A stretch of 64,000 nucleotides of DNA from Bdellovibrionaceae bacterium UBA1609 (GTDB taxonomy: Bacteria; Bdellovibrionota; Bdellovibrionia; Bdellovibrionales; UBA1609): the NCBI GenBank assembly GCA_002321895.1, contig DCMZ01000003.1, positions 647,070-711,069 on the forward strand, given 5' to 3'. The notes under the pieces are model-generated. The model was given only the letters and a program-made list of their open reading frames with translations, was not told the DNA's origin and did no database searches. Made by a program: the position numbers and the translations under genes. How positions within the stretch are numbered: the stretch's first letter is position 1; the number at the start of each line of letters is the position of its first letter. Of this stretch, positions 18,125-26,352 are shown piece by piece.

Positions 18125-18767
18125 TGCAACAGTGACAAGAAAACACGCGCATCATTTTAAAGATGGGGAGCATGAGTTTCAATCCAGCATCCTTGGTGTT
18201 TGGTTGTTTCTTTCCAGTGAAATCTTGATGTTCGGTGCCCTGATTGTGGGCTACATCATTTACAGTGGTAGATATCCAGAGATGTTTGCCGAGGGAGCCG
18301 CTTTTCTTGATAAACGTTATGGAGCAGTAAATACAGTAGCGCTTTTAATCAGCTCTTGGACCATGGTGATGGGCGTTCGCGCCGCACAGACCAACAACAA
18401 TAAAGCTGTGGTTAAATGGTTACTGGCTACCTTATTTTTCGCATCTATATTTATGGTCATTAAGTATTTGGAGTACTCTCATAAATTCCATTTGGGAATT
18501 TACCCAGGAAAGTTTTTTGCTCCAGTGGGCGAAGCGGCTGGCTTGGATGCGAGTACGGCTCTGTACTTCTCTTTTTATTTCTGTCTAACAGGACTGCATG
18601 GATTGCACGTACTCTTTGGAATGATTGGAATTTTATGGGTGCTATTGCGAGCTCGTAAAAATGAATTTTCTGAAAATTACTACACGCCTGTTGAGGGTGT
18701 GGGTCTTTTTTGGCACTTGGTGGACATGGTCTGGATTTACTTATTCCCGATCCTGTACCTGATTTAA
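18111..18767 (+). CDS. coxC: cytochrome c oxidase subunit III
   Basis: A 218-residue membrane subunit with about five helices that stabilises the oxidase core. Recognisable blocks are FQSSILGVWLFLSSEILMFGALIVGY, LEYSHKFHLGIYPG, FYFCLTGLHGLHVLFGM and FWHLVDMVWIYLFPILYL. The coding start is inside the end of coxA; coxD follows after 15 bases with GAAAGGAAG before its ATG. Confidence 0.96.
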   Translation: MSTDSATVTRKHAHHFKDGEHEFQSSILGVWLFLSSEILMFGALIVGYIIYSGRYPEMFAEGAAFLDKRYGAVNTVALLISSWTMVMGVRAAQTNNNKAVVKWLLATLFFASIFMVIKYLEYSHKFHLGIYPGKFFAPVGEAAGLDASTALYFSFYFCLTGLHGLHVLFGMIGILWVLLRARKNEFSENYYTPVEGVGLFWHLVDMVWIYLFPILYLI

Positions 18768-18782
18768 GAAAGGAAGTTTATA

Positions 18783-19082
18783 ATGGCTCATGTAATACAA
18801 TCGGCACAGACTTATACAAAAACATTATTTATTCTTCTATTCCTGACAGTGGTTACAGTGGCTGTATCCTATGTTGATTTAGGTCAGGGCGCGAATACTT
18901 TTGTCGCCTTAGCGGTGGCATCGGTGAAGGCTTACTTTGTAGGAGCGACCTTCATGAACCTAAAACACTCCGGACCTACAAATATCGCTATATTTGTTGT
19001 TTCCGTCTTTTTTCTCGCCGTACTCTACATCTTTAGCGTGGCGGACATTTGGACGAGAGTGATTCACGCACCAGTTCTTTAA
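18783..19082 (+). CDS. cytochrome c oxidase subunit IV family protein
   Basis: This 99-residue protein with three membrane helices (roughly residues 13-33, 38-58 and 68-90) matches the small prokaryotic subunit IV type, with AYFVGATFMNLKHSGPTNIAIFVVS in the middle. It is the last gene of the oxidase operon; a hairpin terminator follows 29 bases after the stop. Confidence 0.88.
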   Translation: MAHVIQSAQTYTKTLFILLFLTVVTVAVSYVDLGQGANTFVALAVASVKAYFVGATFMNLKHSGPTNIAIFVVSVFFLAVLYIFSVADIWTRVIHAPVL

Positions 19083-19111
19083 GTACTGAAATCTAAGAAG
19101 TTTTTGCATTT

Positions 19112-19166
19112 AAGCCCCATCCCTTGAGAAACCCTGCGGTTTTCATGGTCATGGGGCTTTCTTCTG
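19112..19166 (+). terminator. terminator of the cox operon
   Basis: AAGCCCCAT (19112-19120) pairs with ATGGGGCTT (19151-19159), and an inner GAAACC / GGTTTTC stem closes a CTGC loop. A TTTCTTCTGT tail follows. The long two-tier stem ends the oxidase transcript just before ctaB. Confidence 0.75.
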
Positions 19167-19184
19167 TGTATATTGCACCACATA

Positions 19185-20051
19185 ATGTTGAAGGCTTATT
19201 TTAACCTTACAAAATCAGGCATCGTTATTTTTACGCTGCTCACAGGTATGGCTGGCTTTGCTGGCAGCTACACTCCATCGGAAAGCTACGACTGGGTAAA
19301 GTTAGCTCTATTTCTGATTGGCCTCTATCTGATTTCCAGTGGAAGTTTTGCGCTCAATCAAGCCCAAGAGTGGCGTTTGGATAGCAAGATGGAACGCACT
19401 AAAGAGCGCCCTATCCCTGCGGGAGTTTTTTCCACCACCCAGGCTTATTTAATTGCACTGTTGTTTATTGTTATGGGTAGTTTTTTGTTGGCTCTGATTA
19501 ACCCAACGACAGCCCTTTTAGGTTTGATTACCATTATTCTCTATAATGGTTTTTATACGCTCTACTGGAAAAAGAAGTGGGCCTTTGGAGCTGTTCCGGG
19601 TGCCATTCCAGGAGCTATGCCAGTGGTCATTGGCTATTCGGTAAACACGCCCTTTTTGCTCACTCCGGATTGTGGGTACTTATTCTTAATCATGTTTCTT
19701 TGGCAAATGCCCCACTTCTGGTGCTTAGCCATTCGCTATAAAGACGATTATGGGGGAGTGAGTATACCCGTTTTACCAGCTGTGATTGGGGTGCCTAAGA
19801 CTCTTTATCATATGGGATTGTATACATTTGTTTATGTTGCGTTGGCATTGTCTTCCCCATGGTTTGTTACGGCTCACGCCATGTATTTTGTGCTGGTCAT
19901 TCCATTTGCCTTAAAAGTGATATGGGAATTTTTAAAGTACTATCAGTCTGACGATCAGAAGCGATGGCTGCCGTTTTTCCTTTGGACAAATTTTAGTATG
20001 CTCGCTTTTATTATCGCGCCCGTCGTAGATAAGTGGCTGTACCGTCTTTGA
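19185..20051 (+). CDS. ctaB: protoheme IX farnesyltransferase (heme O synthase)
   Basis: This 288-residue UbiA-family membrane enzyme attaches a farnesyl group to heme b, giving heme O for the oxidase encoded upstream. The first prenyl-diphosphate motif reads NQAQEWRLDSKMERTKERP, with Glu where Asp is commoner, and the second is YKDDYGGVSIPVLP. About nine helices are expected. ATG 19185 is preferred to TTG 19173. There is no ribosome site, but TATATT lies 13 bases before the ATG, so a leaderless message is possible. ctaA is not in the window. Confidence 0.93.
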   Translation: MLKAYFNLTKSGIVIFTLLTGMAGFAGSYTPSESYDWVKLALFLIGLYLISSGSFALNQAQEWRLDSKMERTKERPIPAGVFSTTQAYLIALLFIVMGSFLLALINPTTALLGLITIILYNGFYTLYWKKKWAFGAVPGAIPGAMPVVIGYSVNTPFLLTPDCGYLFLIMFLWQMPHFWCLAIRYKDDYGGVSIPVLPAVIGVPKTLYHMGLYTFVYVALALSSPWFVTAHAMYFVLVIPFALKVIWEFLKYYQSDDQKRWLPFFLWTNFSMLAFIIAPVVDKWLYRL

Positions 20052-20066
20052 AAAGTTTCAAGCTTC

Positions 20067-20202
20067 AATCCCGACCTTAACATTTTGATCTTGCATTACT
20101 AAAATACTCAAACATGAGAGTGGCACATCGCTTGCCTACGCAAGCTTGTGCCATCCGAACTCGCTTTTAGCAATTCGAGATCAAAATGTTTAGATCGAGA
20201 TT
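20067..20202. repeat. 136-bp element with 27-bp inverted ends
   Basis: The left arm (20067-20093) and right arm (20176-20202) are inverted copies of one 27-base sequence with about five mismatches, including a perfect 13-base core AACATTTTGATCT (20079-20091) / AGATCAAAATGTT (20178-20190). Inside lies a second hairpin, TGGCACA / TGTGCCA with inner GCTTG / CAAGC. It sits between the convergent ctaB and maiA genes. It could be a bidirectional terminator or a small non-autonomous mobile element. Confidence 0.7.
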
Positions 20203-20218
20203 AAAACAGAATATTGGC

Positions 20219-20884
20219 TCAGTTGTCTGTGGGTGTGTCGGGTTGGGACTGAGGGCTCGCTTCTATAAAAGCGGCTTCTTGCATGCAGTTGGAAACAATC
20301 TTTTCAAGCAACTGAAAACGGTCCATATCAACATCAAATCGATTGGCGTTATACACCTGTGGTACCAGAAACATATCCGCCGCGGTGATCATGTGAGCCA
20401 ATGAATATTGACCAGCTATTTTTTCAATCATGGATTGATAAGCTGTTAGCCCCTTTTCAATCCATCGACGGCACCATAAAGAAATATCGTCCTGAGAAAA
20501 TCCATGATCTTTTTGTAAGGCTTGAATGACGCTCAAGTTTTGAATGGGCTGAATACCGGAATTAATCATTTCACACAGTTCAATGACTTTAAATTTTTCA
20601 TCCAGCTTCTCCGGAAATATCCGAGGATTGGGGTGAGTTTCATCAAGATACTGCATAATAGCCATAGATTGGCTAAAGCCGTTACGGCCATCAAAATAGA
20701 AAGGGATTTGGCCCATGGGATTTATTTTAACAAATTCTTCACTGTTTTGTTCTCCACCGTCATTGATGAGGTGAATCGGGATATAGTCGAACTCAATGTT
20801 TTTGTAATGAAGTGCTATGCGCACACGGTAGCTGCAGGAGCTGCGGTAATAACTAAACAGTCTAGGCTTCTCAACATCACTCAT
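20219..20884 (-). CDS. maiA: glutathione S-transferase, maleylacetoacetate isomerase type
   Basis: The 221-residue product has the zeta-class thioredoxin-fold start RLFSYYRSSCSYRVRIAL, with the catalytic SSCS, then NPMGQIPFYFDG and FSQSMAIMQYLDETHP, and a C-terminal helical domain with AADMFLVPQVYNA. It likely isomerises maleylacetoacetate to fumarylacetoacetate in tyrosine breakdown, consistent with the divergent FAH gene at 21032. ATG 20884 has AGAGG upstream; the longer reading from 20971 would add unconserved residues. Substrate assignment rests on motif and neighbour. Confidence 0.85.
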   Translation of the reverse strand: MSDVEKPRLFSYYRSSCSYRVRIALHYKNIEFDYIPIHLINDGGEQNSEEFVKINPMGQIPFYFDGRNGFSQSMAIMQYLDETHPNPRIFPEKLDEKFKVIELCEMINSGIQPIQNLSVIQALQKDHGFSQDDISLWCRRWIEKGLTAYQSMIEKIAGQYSLAHMITAADMFLVPQVYNANRFDVDMDRFQLLEKIVSNCMQEAAFIEASPQSQPDTPTDN

Positions 20885-20902
20885 GTAATACCTCTTATTT
20901 CG

Positions 20903-20924
20903 TCTAGGGTACAACGGCCCTAGA
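20903..20924. promoter_or_regulatory. perfect inverted repeat between maiA and FAH genes
   Basis: TCTAGGG (20903-20909) and CCCTAGA (20918-20924) are perfectly complementary with an 8-base spacer. The site lies 19 bases before the maiA start in the divergent intergenic region, so it could be an operator or a 5' leader hairpin. Confidence 0.4.
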
Positions 20925-21031
20925 TTAAAGTAACTACCTGATTTTAAGGCCTTAACGCGGCTCGAAAACATTCGAATAGCATGGCGAGATCCTTTATTTT
21001 ACGGGAAAATAGATTTTCTAAGGAGTTATAG

Positions 21032-22009
21032 ATGAAATTAGGGTCTCTGAAATCAAGTGCTCTCGATGGTGAACTTGTCGTTGTTTCAAAGGACAATAAG
21101 AAAGCGGTGAAAGCCACTCGGATTGCTCCGAACCTCCGAGAGGCCCTAGAGAACTGGGGGGATTGCGAAGGCAAGCTTAAAGAGCTCTATGAGCAACTCA
21201 ACCAAGGTCTTGCCGCTGAATCTTTTGATGTAGATCAAACTGAATTCCATTCTCCTATGCCTCGTACTTTTCAGTGGGCAGATGGTTCAGCATTTATTCA
21301 CCATGTAAAGCTAGTACGAATGGCAAGAAATGCACCTTTGCCTGAAACCCTAGAGACAGTTCCGTTAATGTATCAGGGTGGCAGTGACAGCTTTTTAGCG
21401 CCGACCGAAGACATTCCTCAAAGAGACTTTGAGCATGGTACTGATTTTGAGGGAGAAGTGGGTGTAGTCACCGGAGACGTTCCCATGGGTGTCTCGCCGG
21501 AAGAAGCTTTGAAACACATTCGCTTGTTTGTAGTTATTAATGATGTTTCGCTAAGAGGTTTGATTCCAGCAGAATTAAAGCAGGGGTTTGGCTTTTTACA
21601 AAGTAAGCCGTCCAGTGCCTTTGCGCCGTTTGCTGTTACGGAAGATGAATTGTTTGATGCCTATAAAGAAGGGCGTATTCACCTGCCTTTATCCGTCGAG
21701 TATAACGGTGAGTTTTTCGGAAAAGCGAATGCTAAGGAAATGCATTTTCACTTTGGTGAATTGATAGCTCACGCGGCTAAGACAAGACGGCTCACGGCGG
21801 GTACTATCATTGGAAGCGGAACGGTTTCCAACGAAGATATGAGCGTTGGTAGTAGCTGCTTGGCTGAAAAGCGCATGCTGGAAAAGATCCACGAAGGGGA
21901 GTTTAAAACTCCTTTTATGAAAGTGGGCGATACCATTAAAATTGAAATGTTAGGCCCTAAAGGCGACAACATTTTTGGAACGATTGAGCAAAGGGTGGTA
22001 CAGGCTTAA
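21032..22009 (+). CDS. fumarylacetoacetate hydrolase family protein
   Basis: The 325-residue enzyme has an N-terminal domain and a C-terminal FAH fold with the metal-binding FEGEVGVVTGDVP and the catalytic-site blocks LFVVINDVSLRGL and TIIGSGTVSNED. It would split fumarylacetoacetate to fumarate and acetoacetate at the end of tyrosine breakdown, next to its presumed partner MaiA. AAGGAG stands 7 bases before the ATG. Other FAH-fold hydrolases or decarboxylases remain possible. Confidence 0.9.
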   Translation: MKLGSLKSSALDGELVVVSKDNKKAVKATRIAPNLREALENWGDCEGKLKELYEQLNQGLAAESFDVDQTEFHSPMPRTFQWADGSAFIHHVKLVRMARNAPLPETLETVPLMYQGGSDSFLAPTEDIPQRDFEHGTDFEGEVGVVTGDVPMGVSPEEALKHIRLFVVINDVSLRGLIPAELKQGFGFLQSKPSSAFAPFAVTEDELFDAYKEGRIHLPLSVEYNGEFFGKANAKEMHFHFGELIAHAAKTRRLTAGTIIGSGTVSNEDMSVGSSCLAEKRMLEKIHEGEFKTPFMKVGDTIKIEMLGPKGDNIFGTIEQRVVQA

Positions 22010-22051
22010 ACGGCGGTACCTTAAAAATAATTTTAAGTAGAGGAGGCAAGG

Positions 22052-23245
22052 ATGCGAAACCTACTATTAGTCTTACTGTTGTCAATCAGTGTGTCTTCAT
22101 TGGCAAACGTCGCGGACAACATTCGCCGGGATTATACAACTCCCACAAAAAAACTTTCTATCAATGAATATCCTAATTTCGCAGATGACTTAGACTTTCA
22201 AAATATTGAATTGGCTATCGATCGGCAGCTACGAAGATACCGACAAAAGAATTTGAGTGGCACTGTTCTTATGGGTGGCCGTGAAATACCACAATTTAAA
22301 TATGTTGAGACTTTGCAGAAGTTTTTGCAGGTCGTACGACTTTATAAAAGATGTGTACAGAGAAATGTTTTTCCAAAGAGTGTCTGCGTGAATGAACTCA
22401 ATAGCAGAATCGCCAATCAATTTGATGTATATGCCCCGGATCTTGTTGAGGGGGATGATGGTTATGGTCGCGATAAGTTTGCACTCTTTACGGCCTATTA
22501 CACACCAACAATACGAGGTTGGGATGAAGAACAATCCAATACTCCCTGGGCCATCTATACTCGCCCGGAAGATGAAAGTTTGGCGCGTAGCTCTCGAGAG
22601 GAAATCGACTTTGAAGGAAAATTGAAGAATCGAAACTTAGAATTGTTTTACACGCAAGATCTCTTTGAGCTCTATATTTTACAAGTGGAGGGTGGGGGAC
22701 GTATTGAAACCACACATCCTGATGGAAGCAAAGAATATTTTTATTTAAGCTATGATGGTACCAACAGAAAATCTTGGCGCTTCATTTCTCATTATATGCG
22801 TGAGAAGGGGTATATCAACAACGGCAGTATTCATGCCCAACGAGAGTTTTTAGCGAACAATCCGGATAAACAAAGAGAGATATATAGAACTTGCCCGAGT
22901 TATGTTTATTTTAAAGTGACGGAGACACCACCTCTTGGGAACGATGCAGTTTCGCTTTCGGACAATAGATCTATTGCCACAGATAGAAACCACTACACAT
23001 TTAAAGGTATGCTGGCATTTGTGCAAACTCGAAGATTACGACCTGATGCTAACGACTATAATCAGCCAGAACCCGATGATAGGTCTTATATGGAGTTTTC
23101 TCGCTTTATGTTGGATCAAGATACGGGTGGAGCTATTCGGGGTAAGGCTCGAGTGGATCTTTATTTTGGTGAGGATGAGTATGCTGAAAGGGCCGCGCAG
23201 CATGTGCATGATCGCGGCCGTCTCTATTGGTTGGTAGCAAAGTAG
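22052..23245 (+). CDS. mltA: membrane-bound-type lytic transglycosylase MltA
   Basis: The 397-residue enzyme cleaves peptidoglycan glycan strands, leaving 1,6-anhydro ends. After a signal peptide (MRNLLLVLLLSISVSSLA), it shows the MltA domain (FTAYYTPTIRGW, YILQVEGGGRIE, FYLSYDGTNRKSW) and the C-terminal 3D domain with DQDTGGAIRGKARVDLYFG, containing the catalytic aspartate. There is no lipobox cysteine, so it is periplasmic rather than lipid-anchored as in E. coli. GGAGGCAAGG precedes the ATG. Confidence 0.93.
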   Translation: MRNLLLVLLLSISVSSLANVADNIRRDYTTPTKKLSINEYPNFADDLDFQNIELAIDRQLRRYRQKNLSGTVLMGGREIPQFKYVETLQKFLQVVRLYKRCVQRNVFPKSVCVNELNSRIANQFDVYAPDLVEGDDGYGRDKFALFTAYYTPTIRGWDEEQSNTPWAIYTRPEDESLARSSREEIDFEGKLKNRNLELFYTQDLFELYILQVEGGGRIETTHPDGSKEYFYLSYDGTNRKSWRFISHYMREKGYINNGSIHAQREFLANNPDKQREIYRTCPSYVYFKVTETPPLGNDAVSLSDNRSIATDRNHYTFKGMLAFVQTRRLRPDANDYNQPEPDDRSYMEFSRFMLDQDTGGAIRGKARVDLYFGEDEYAERAAQHVHDRGRLYWLVAK

Positions 23246-23257
23246 ATCTGAATCAGA

Positions 23258-25540
23258 TCACTCTTTTTCGATAGTGATTTCGTTCTTTACGCTACCCATG
23301 GTGGCGTCTAAATCAGAAATGATTTGATTCACTTCATCAATTTTCGCTTGTTTTTCGGGAGATGGTTCAGCTCCGCGAAGACGTTCACGTCGAGTGGGCT
23401 TTACAGAGGCTCTTAAGGCCTTCTTTAAAAGCTCTACGGTCTCAGCGCGAAGTTCATCGGTGAACACAGTGTCGACTTTTGTGAAAGGAACACCTGGGAT
23501 ATCATAATTTCCACATTCGTAATCACCTGTCTTGGGTAGTAATCTCGACAGATTTTCAGAGTAGGATTGGGAGCTATTTTCGTACTCCGTTCCTGCGTTA
23601 GCGGGTCCCATAGAATGGTCCATGACAGTAGAGATAAAATCAGCCTCTCCGGTAAGAGCTTTAAAGGCAAGCTTGAGTCCAGTTCTAGCTAAGTTGTTAG
23701 TGAGCTTGCTAGGATGGCTATCACGACGGGCTAGGTAGTAGGGGCTTCCATGGGCGCCACACTTGGTGCCTGGTTCGCAGGCTTTTAGGTTAAGGCCATC
23801 ACCAATGAAAGAGTTCACATAGTTGTCATTAGCATAGTTTCTATAAAATAGAGACATAGGCTTAACGGCAAGGCCGGGAATATAAGATCCAGGAAACTCA
23901 GTGATGGATGAAGTTTCCATATAGGGAGTTCTGAATCCAGAAGCATTGGGGTCGCCTAAAACCACCTGGCTACCAATGTGTACATAAGGAAGAATGGCTG
24001 ACTCATTGTAGTGTGGAACCGCAGGAACAAGGTCTTCATTGTTTCTAAATCGCGCAATGGTTGTTCCGGATTTTTTTGCGAAGCACTCCATTACGAGTTT
24101 AAACGTTCCATCGCCTACACGAGGGGATCCAAAGGTATATAGTCCTTTGATGTTGTTAATGCGATTGTATCCGTCATTCCACTTAGCGATGAGATCATCC
24201 TTTCCACCGATAGTCGAGTCTGAAGGAAGCATGTCTTCGCAAAAGGCATTTGCATCTACAGGCCCCTTTACGTCTTGGGAATAGGAATGAAGAACTCGTT
24301 TAGCAAACTCAGTCACCTTAGGGTTTCCGTCTACACTGCTCGCTTGCATTTTTACATACTCACGAAAGTTGTCAGACATGATTCGTCCAGCAAGAAGAGT
24401 GGCTAGTGCACCACCTAAAGAGTGGCCAGTAACGAAGATAGGTTTTGGAAATTCACCCGCTTCACGAGCTTTGGTTCTCAACTTTATCAATCGGCCACTG
24501 ATGTAATTCCAAACACCTTTAAAAGCGGCATTAAATCCTAAATGAACAAAGGCTGTATAAGTTTTTTCATCGCCAAACTGTTGTTTATAATCAAACATAG
24601 TTTGAAAGGCCACAGCGTCAGTAATTGTGTCGTTGATCTGATTCAGATCTTTAGTGTCGACGGGTGGTTGGGTTCCTCGAACTGCGATCACTACAAAATC
24701 ATCATGTTCTGCCCAGGTAAGTTGAGTTCCCCCAATGCTGACATTTTCATAGTCGGCCTGGAGTTCTTCCTCTGACTTTGGATTAAAAAACTTCATAAAC
24801 CCAAATCCACCCTTGTCTAAAACATCCATAACGTGTGCTATGCCAAGAGTGTTGTCATCATCTGAGTTTCTTGTGGAGATAAAATCTATAGATGTACCTC
24901 GACGCTCTCTAGATCCTGGGTTGAAGTGTACAATCTGATCTTCTAGCCATTTAAGGTGAGCCATGGTTTTTTGAAATCCATGTGGCATTTGACTGGCGTG
25001 CATGTCTTCACGCTCTTCTTTGTCCATTTGAATCCATGCCAAAATAGCAGCATCATTCTCGTTTTCTTCAGCTTTCTTCTTAAGAGACTGATAGAATGTG
25101 CCATACTTTTCTATGAGATCGCCAACGAGATCGTTTCCAACATTGTCAGATCCAAATCCTAAGTTATGTTTTAAATCTTTATAAACAGCATCGTAGTGAT
25201 TGTAGGCATTGGTAGATAGGCAAGACAACCAATAGGCATTGGCCATATTAATTTCATTACTGTCTGAACAGAATTTAAAGGTTTCAGGCCGGTTTAAAGG
25301 TTGGCAATTCAAGGACTTGGTGGAGTAATCCAACCATGCGTCACTCTCAATTCTTAGGTCTTCGCTGATTCCATTAGGATAAGGGTCTTTGTATTCAGAA
25401 AAATCAGTCCATACCGGTTCGGAATATTTAGGTCCATTTCGGATTCTGTCCCATCGATCGGCGAGGCCAAAGGTAAGGTCAATCGCAAAGGCTTGGGTGG
25501 AAAATGTGAAAGCAATAAGAACTAAAAGGTTTTTGCTCAT
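23258..25540 (-). CDS. secreted class 3 lipase-like alpha/beta hydrolase
   Basis: This large 760-residue protein begins with a signal peptide (MSKNLLVLIAFTFSTQAFA). The central part has the lipase class 3 hallmarks: VIAVRGTQ (oxyanion strand), the nucleophile elbow GHSLGGALATLLAG near residue 372, and LYTFGSPRVGD with the catalytic Asp/His region downstream. The N-terminal ~230 and C-terminal ~150 residues are not recognised. The secreted lipase could act on host or prey lipids, which is inference. AAAGGAG precedes ATG 25540. It converges with mltA across 12 bases. Confidence 0.85.
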   Translation of the reverse strand: MSKNLLVLIAFTFSTQAFAIDLTFGLADRWDRIRNGPKYSEPVWTDFSEYKDPYPNGISEDLRIESDAWLDYSTKSLNCQPLNRPETFKFCSDSNEINMANAYWLSCLSTNAYNHYDAVYKDLKHNLGFGSDNVGNDLVGDLIEKYGTFYQSLKKKAEENENDAAILAWIQMDKEEREDMHASQMPHGFQKTMAHLKWLEDQIVHFNPGSRERRGTSIDFISTRNSDDDNTLGIAHVMDVLDKGGFGFMKFFNPKSEEELQADYENVSIGGTQLTWAEHDDFVVIAVRGTQPPVDTKDLNQINDTITDAVAFQTMFDYKQQFGDEKTYTAFVHLGFNAAFKGVWNYISGRLIKLRTKAREAGEFPKPIFVTGHSLGGALATLLAGRIMSDNFREYVKMQASSVDGNPKVTEFAKRVLHSYSQDVKGPVDANAFCEDMLPSDSTIGGKDDLIAKWNDGYNRINNIKGLYTFGSPRVGDGTFKLVMECFAKKSGTTIARFRNNEDLVPAVPHYNESAILPYVHIGSQVVLGDPNASGFRTPYMETSSITEFPGSYIPGLAVKPMSLFYRNYANDNYVNSFIGDGLNLKACEPGTKCGAHGSPYYLARRDSHPSKLTNNLARTGLKLAFKALTGEADFISTVMDHSMGPANAGTEYENSSQSYSENLSRLLPKTGDYECGNYDIPGVPFTKVDTVFTDELRAETVELLKKALRASVKPTRRERLRGAEPSPEKQAKIDEVNQIISDLDATMGSVKNEITIEKE

Positions 25541-25580
25541 AGAGAGCTCCTTTGGGGTTGGGTTCTGTAAGGGTGCCCAA

Positions 25581-25607
25581 AAAATACTATGTTTAAAGTG
25601 ATGTCAA
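25581..25607 (-). promoter_or_regulatory. possible promoter of lipase gene
   Basis: On the minus strand a perfect TTGACA (25602-25607) is followed after 15 bases by TATTTT (25581-25586). The spacing is short, so strength is doubtful. The remaining 260-base gap (25541-25800) holds a small TTACA/TGTAA hairpin and no gene. Confidence 0.35.
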
Positions 25608-25800
25608 AAGAGGCATTGGAAAAAGTACAGGGTTCAAAGACTACTTTTTGATGTTTTTGAAGGTACAAATGGAATTTTGGCAGGTAAAGACTGCAATTTC
25701 GCAACAGTTTGAAGGACAATTCGCCACCATAATTAAGTAGTGGGGGGTTACATTCCTGTAACTCATTCGAAGGGGAAGCCACATTCTTATTGAGAGGGTA

Positions 25801-26352
25801 TTAAAGAATTTTACCCATAAACACTAAAGGGACTTTGCGACAGGTTTTCTCCACCTCATGGATGAAGCCGTTTTGGCGGTAGAAATCTCGATTGCGAGCA
25901 TTTGCAGCAGTTACGATATGAACACCACTAATGTTTTTATGCCTCAAATGGTCTGTATATCTTTGAATTAATTGAGAGCCGATACGATTACCACGAGCTT
26001 CAGCTGCCACATTTATGTGGAAATGAGCCGGGAAGCGTTTAAATTCCTCTTCAAAAATGGAATAGCACGTGTTGATCTGATCAAAGTAGGGCTGTGCTTT
26101 GAGGCTATTGTCTGTACCGCTTAGATAGCCTAAAGGGTTGCCGTTCACTCCGTTATATAGAAAGCTCTCACCAGGGTACTTGGCTGAAAAATAATACACG
26201 GTCCATTTATAAAAAAAAGAGAAGGCTTCAACTTCGTTGGTAAAATCTTTCTTAGAGGAAGATTCAAAAAATATCTCCACAATTTTTTGCCGCTGAACTT
26301 CATTCAACTCCTCGATAGATTTAAAATGTGTCATGGTCCACATGTCTCTCAT
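25801..26352 (-). CDS. GNAT family N-acetyltransferase
   Basis: This 183-residue protein has the acetyl-CoA-binding motif FHINVAAEARGNRIGSQLIQRYTDHL (the R/Q-x-x-G-x-G/A loop reads RGNRIG) and the later strand-helix GVHIVTAANARNRDFYRQNGF, typical of the family. Substrate is unknown. Its ATG overlaps the stop of the upstream polysaccharide deacetylase (ATGA), so the two are translationally coupled, and it may modify a related sugar or be a bystander. Confidence 0.85.
   Translation of the reverse strand: MRDMWTMTHFKSIEELNEVQRQKIVEIFFESSSKKDFTNEVEAFSFFYKWTVYYFSAKYPGESFLYNGVNGNPLGYLSGTDNSLKAQPYFDQINTCYSIFEEEFKRFPAHFHINVAAEARGNRIGSQLIQRYTDHLRHKNISGVHIVTAANARNRDFYRQNGFIHEVEKTCRKVPLVFMGKIL

Noticed and set aside
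23244..23262. terminator between mltA and lipase
   Set aside because: GATCTG-AAT-CAGATC is a small hairpin with a short loop followed by only a short T run; too weak to list as a terminator.
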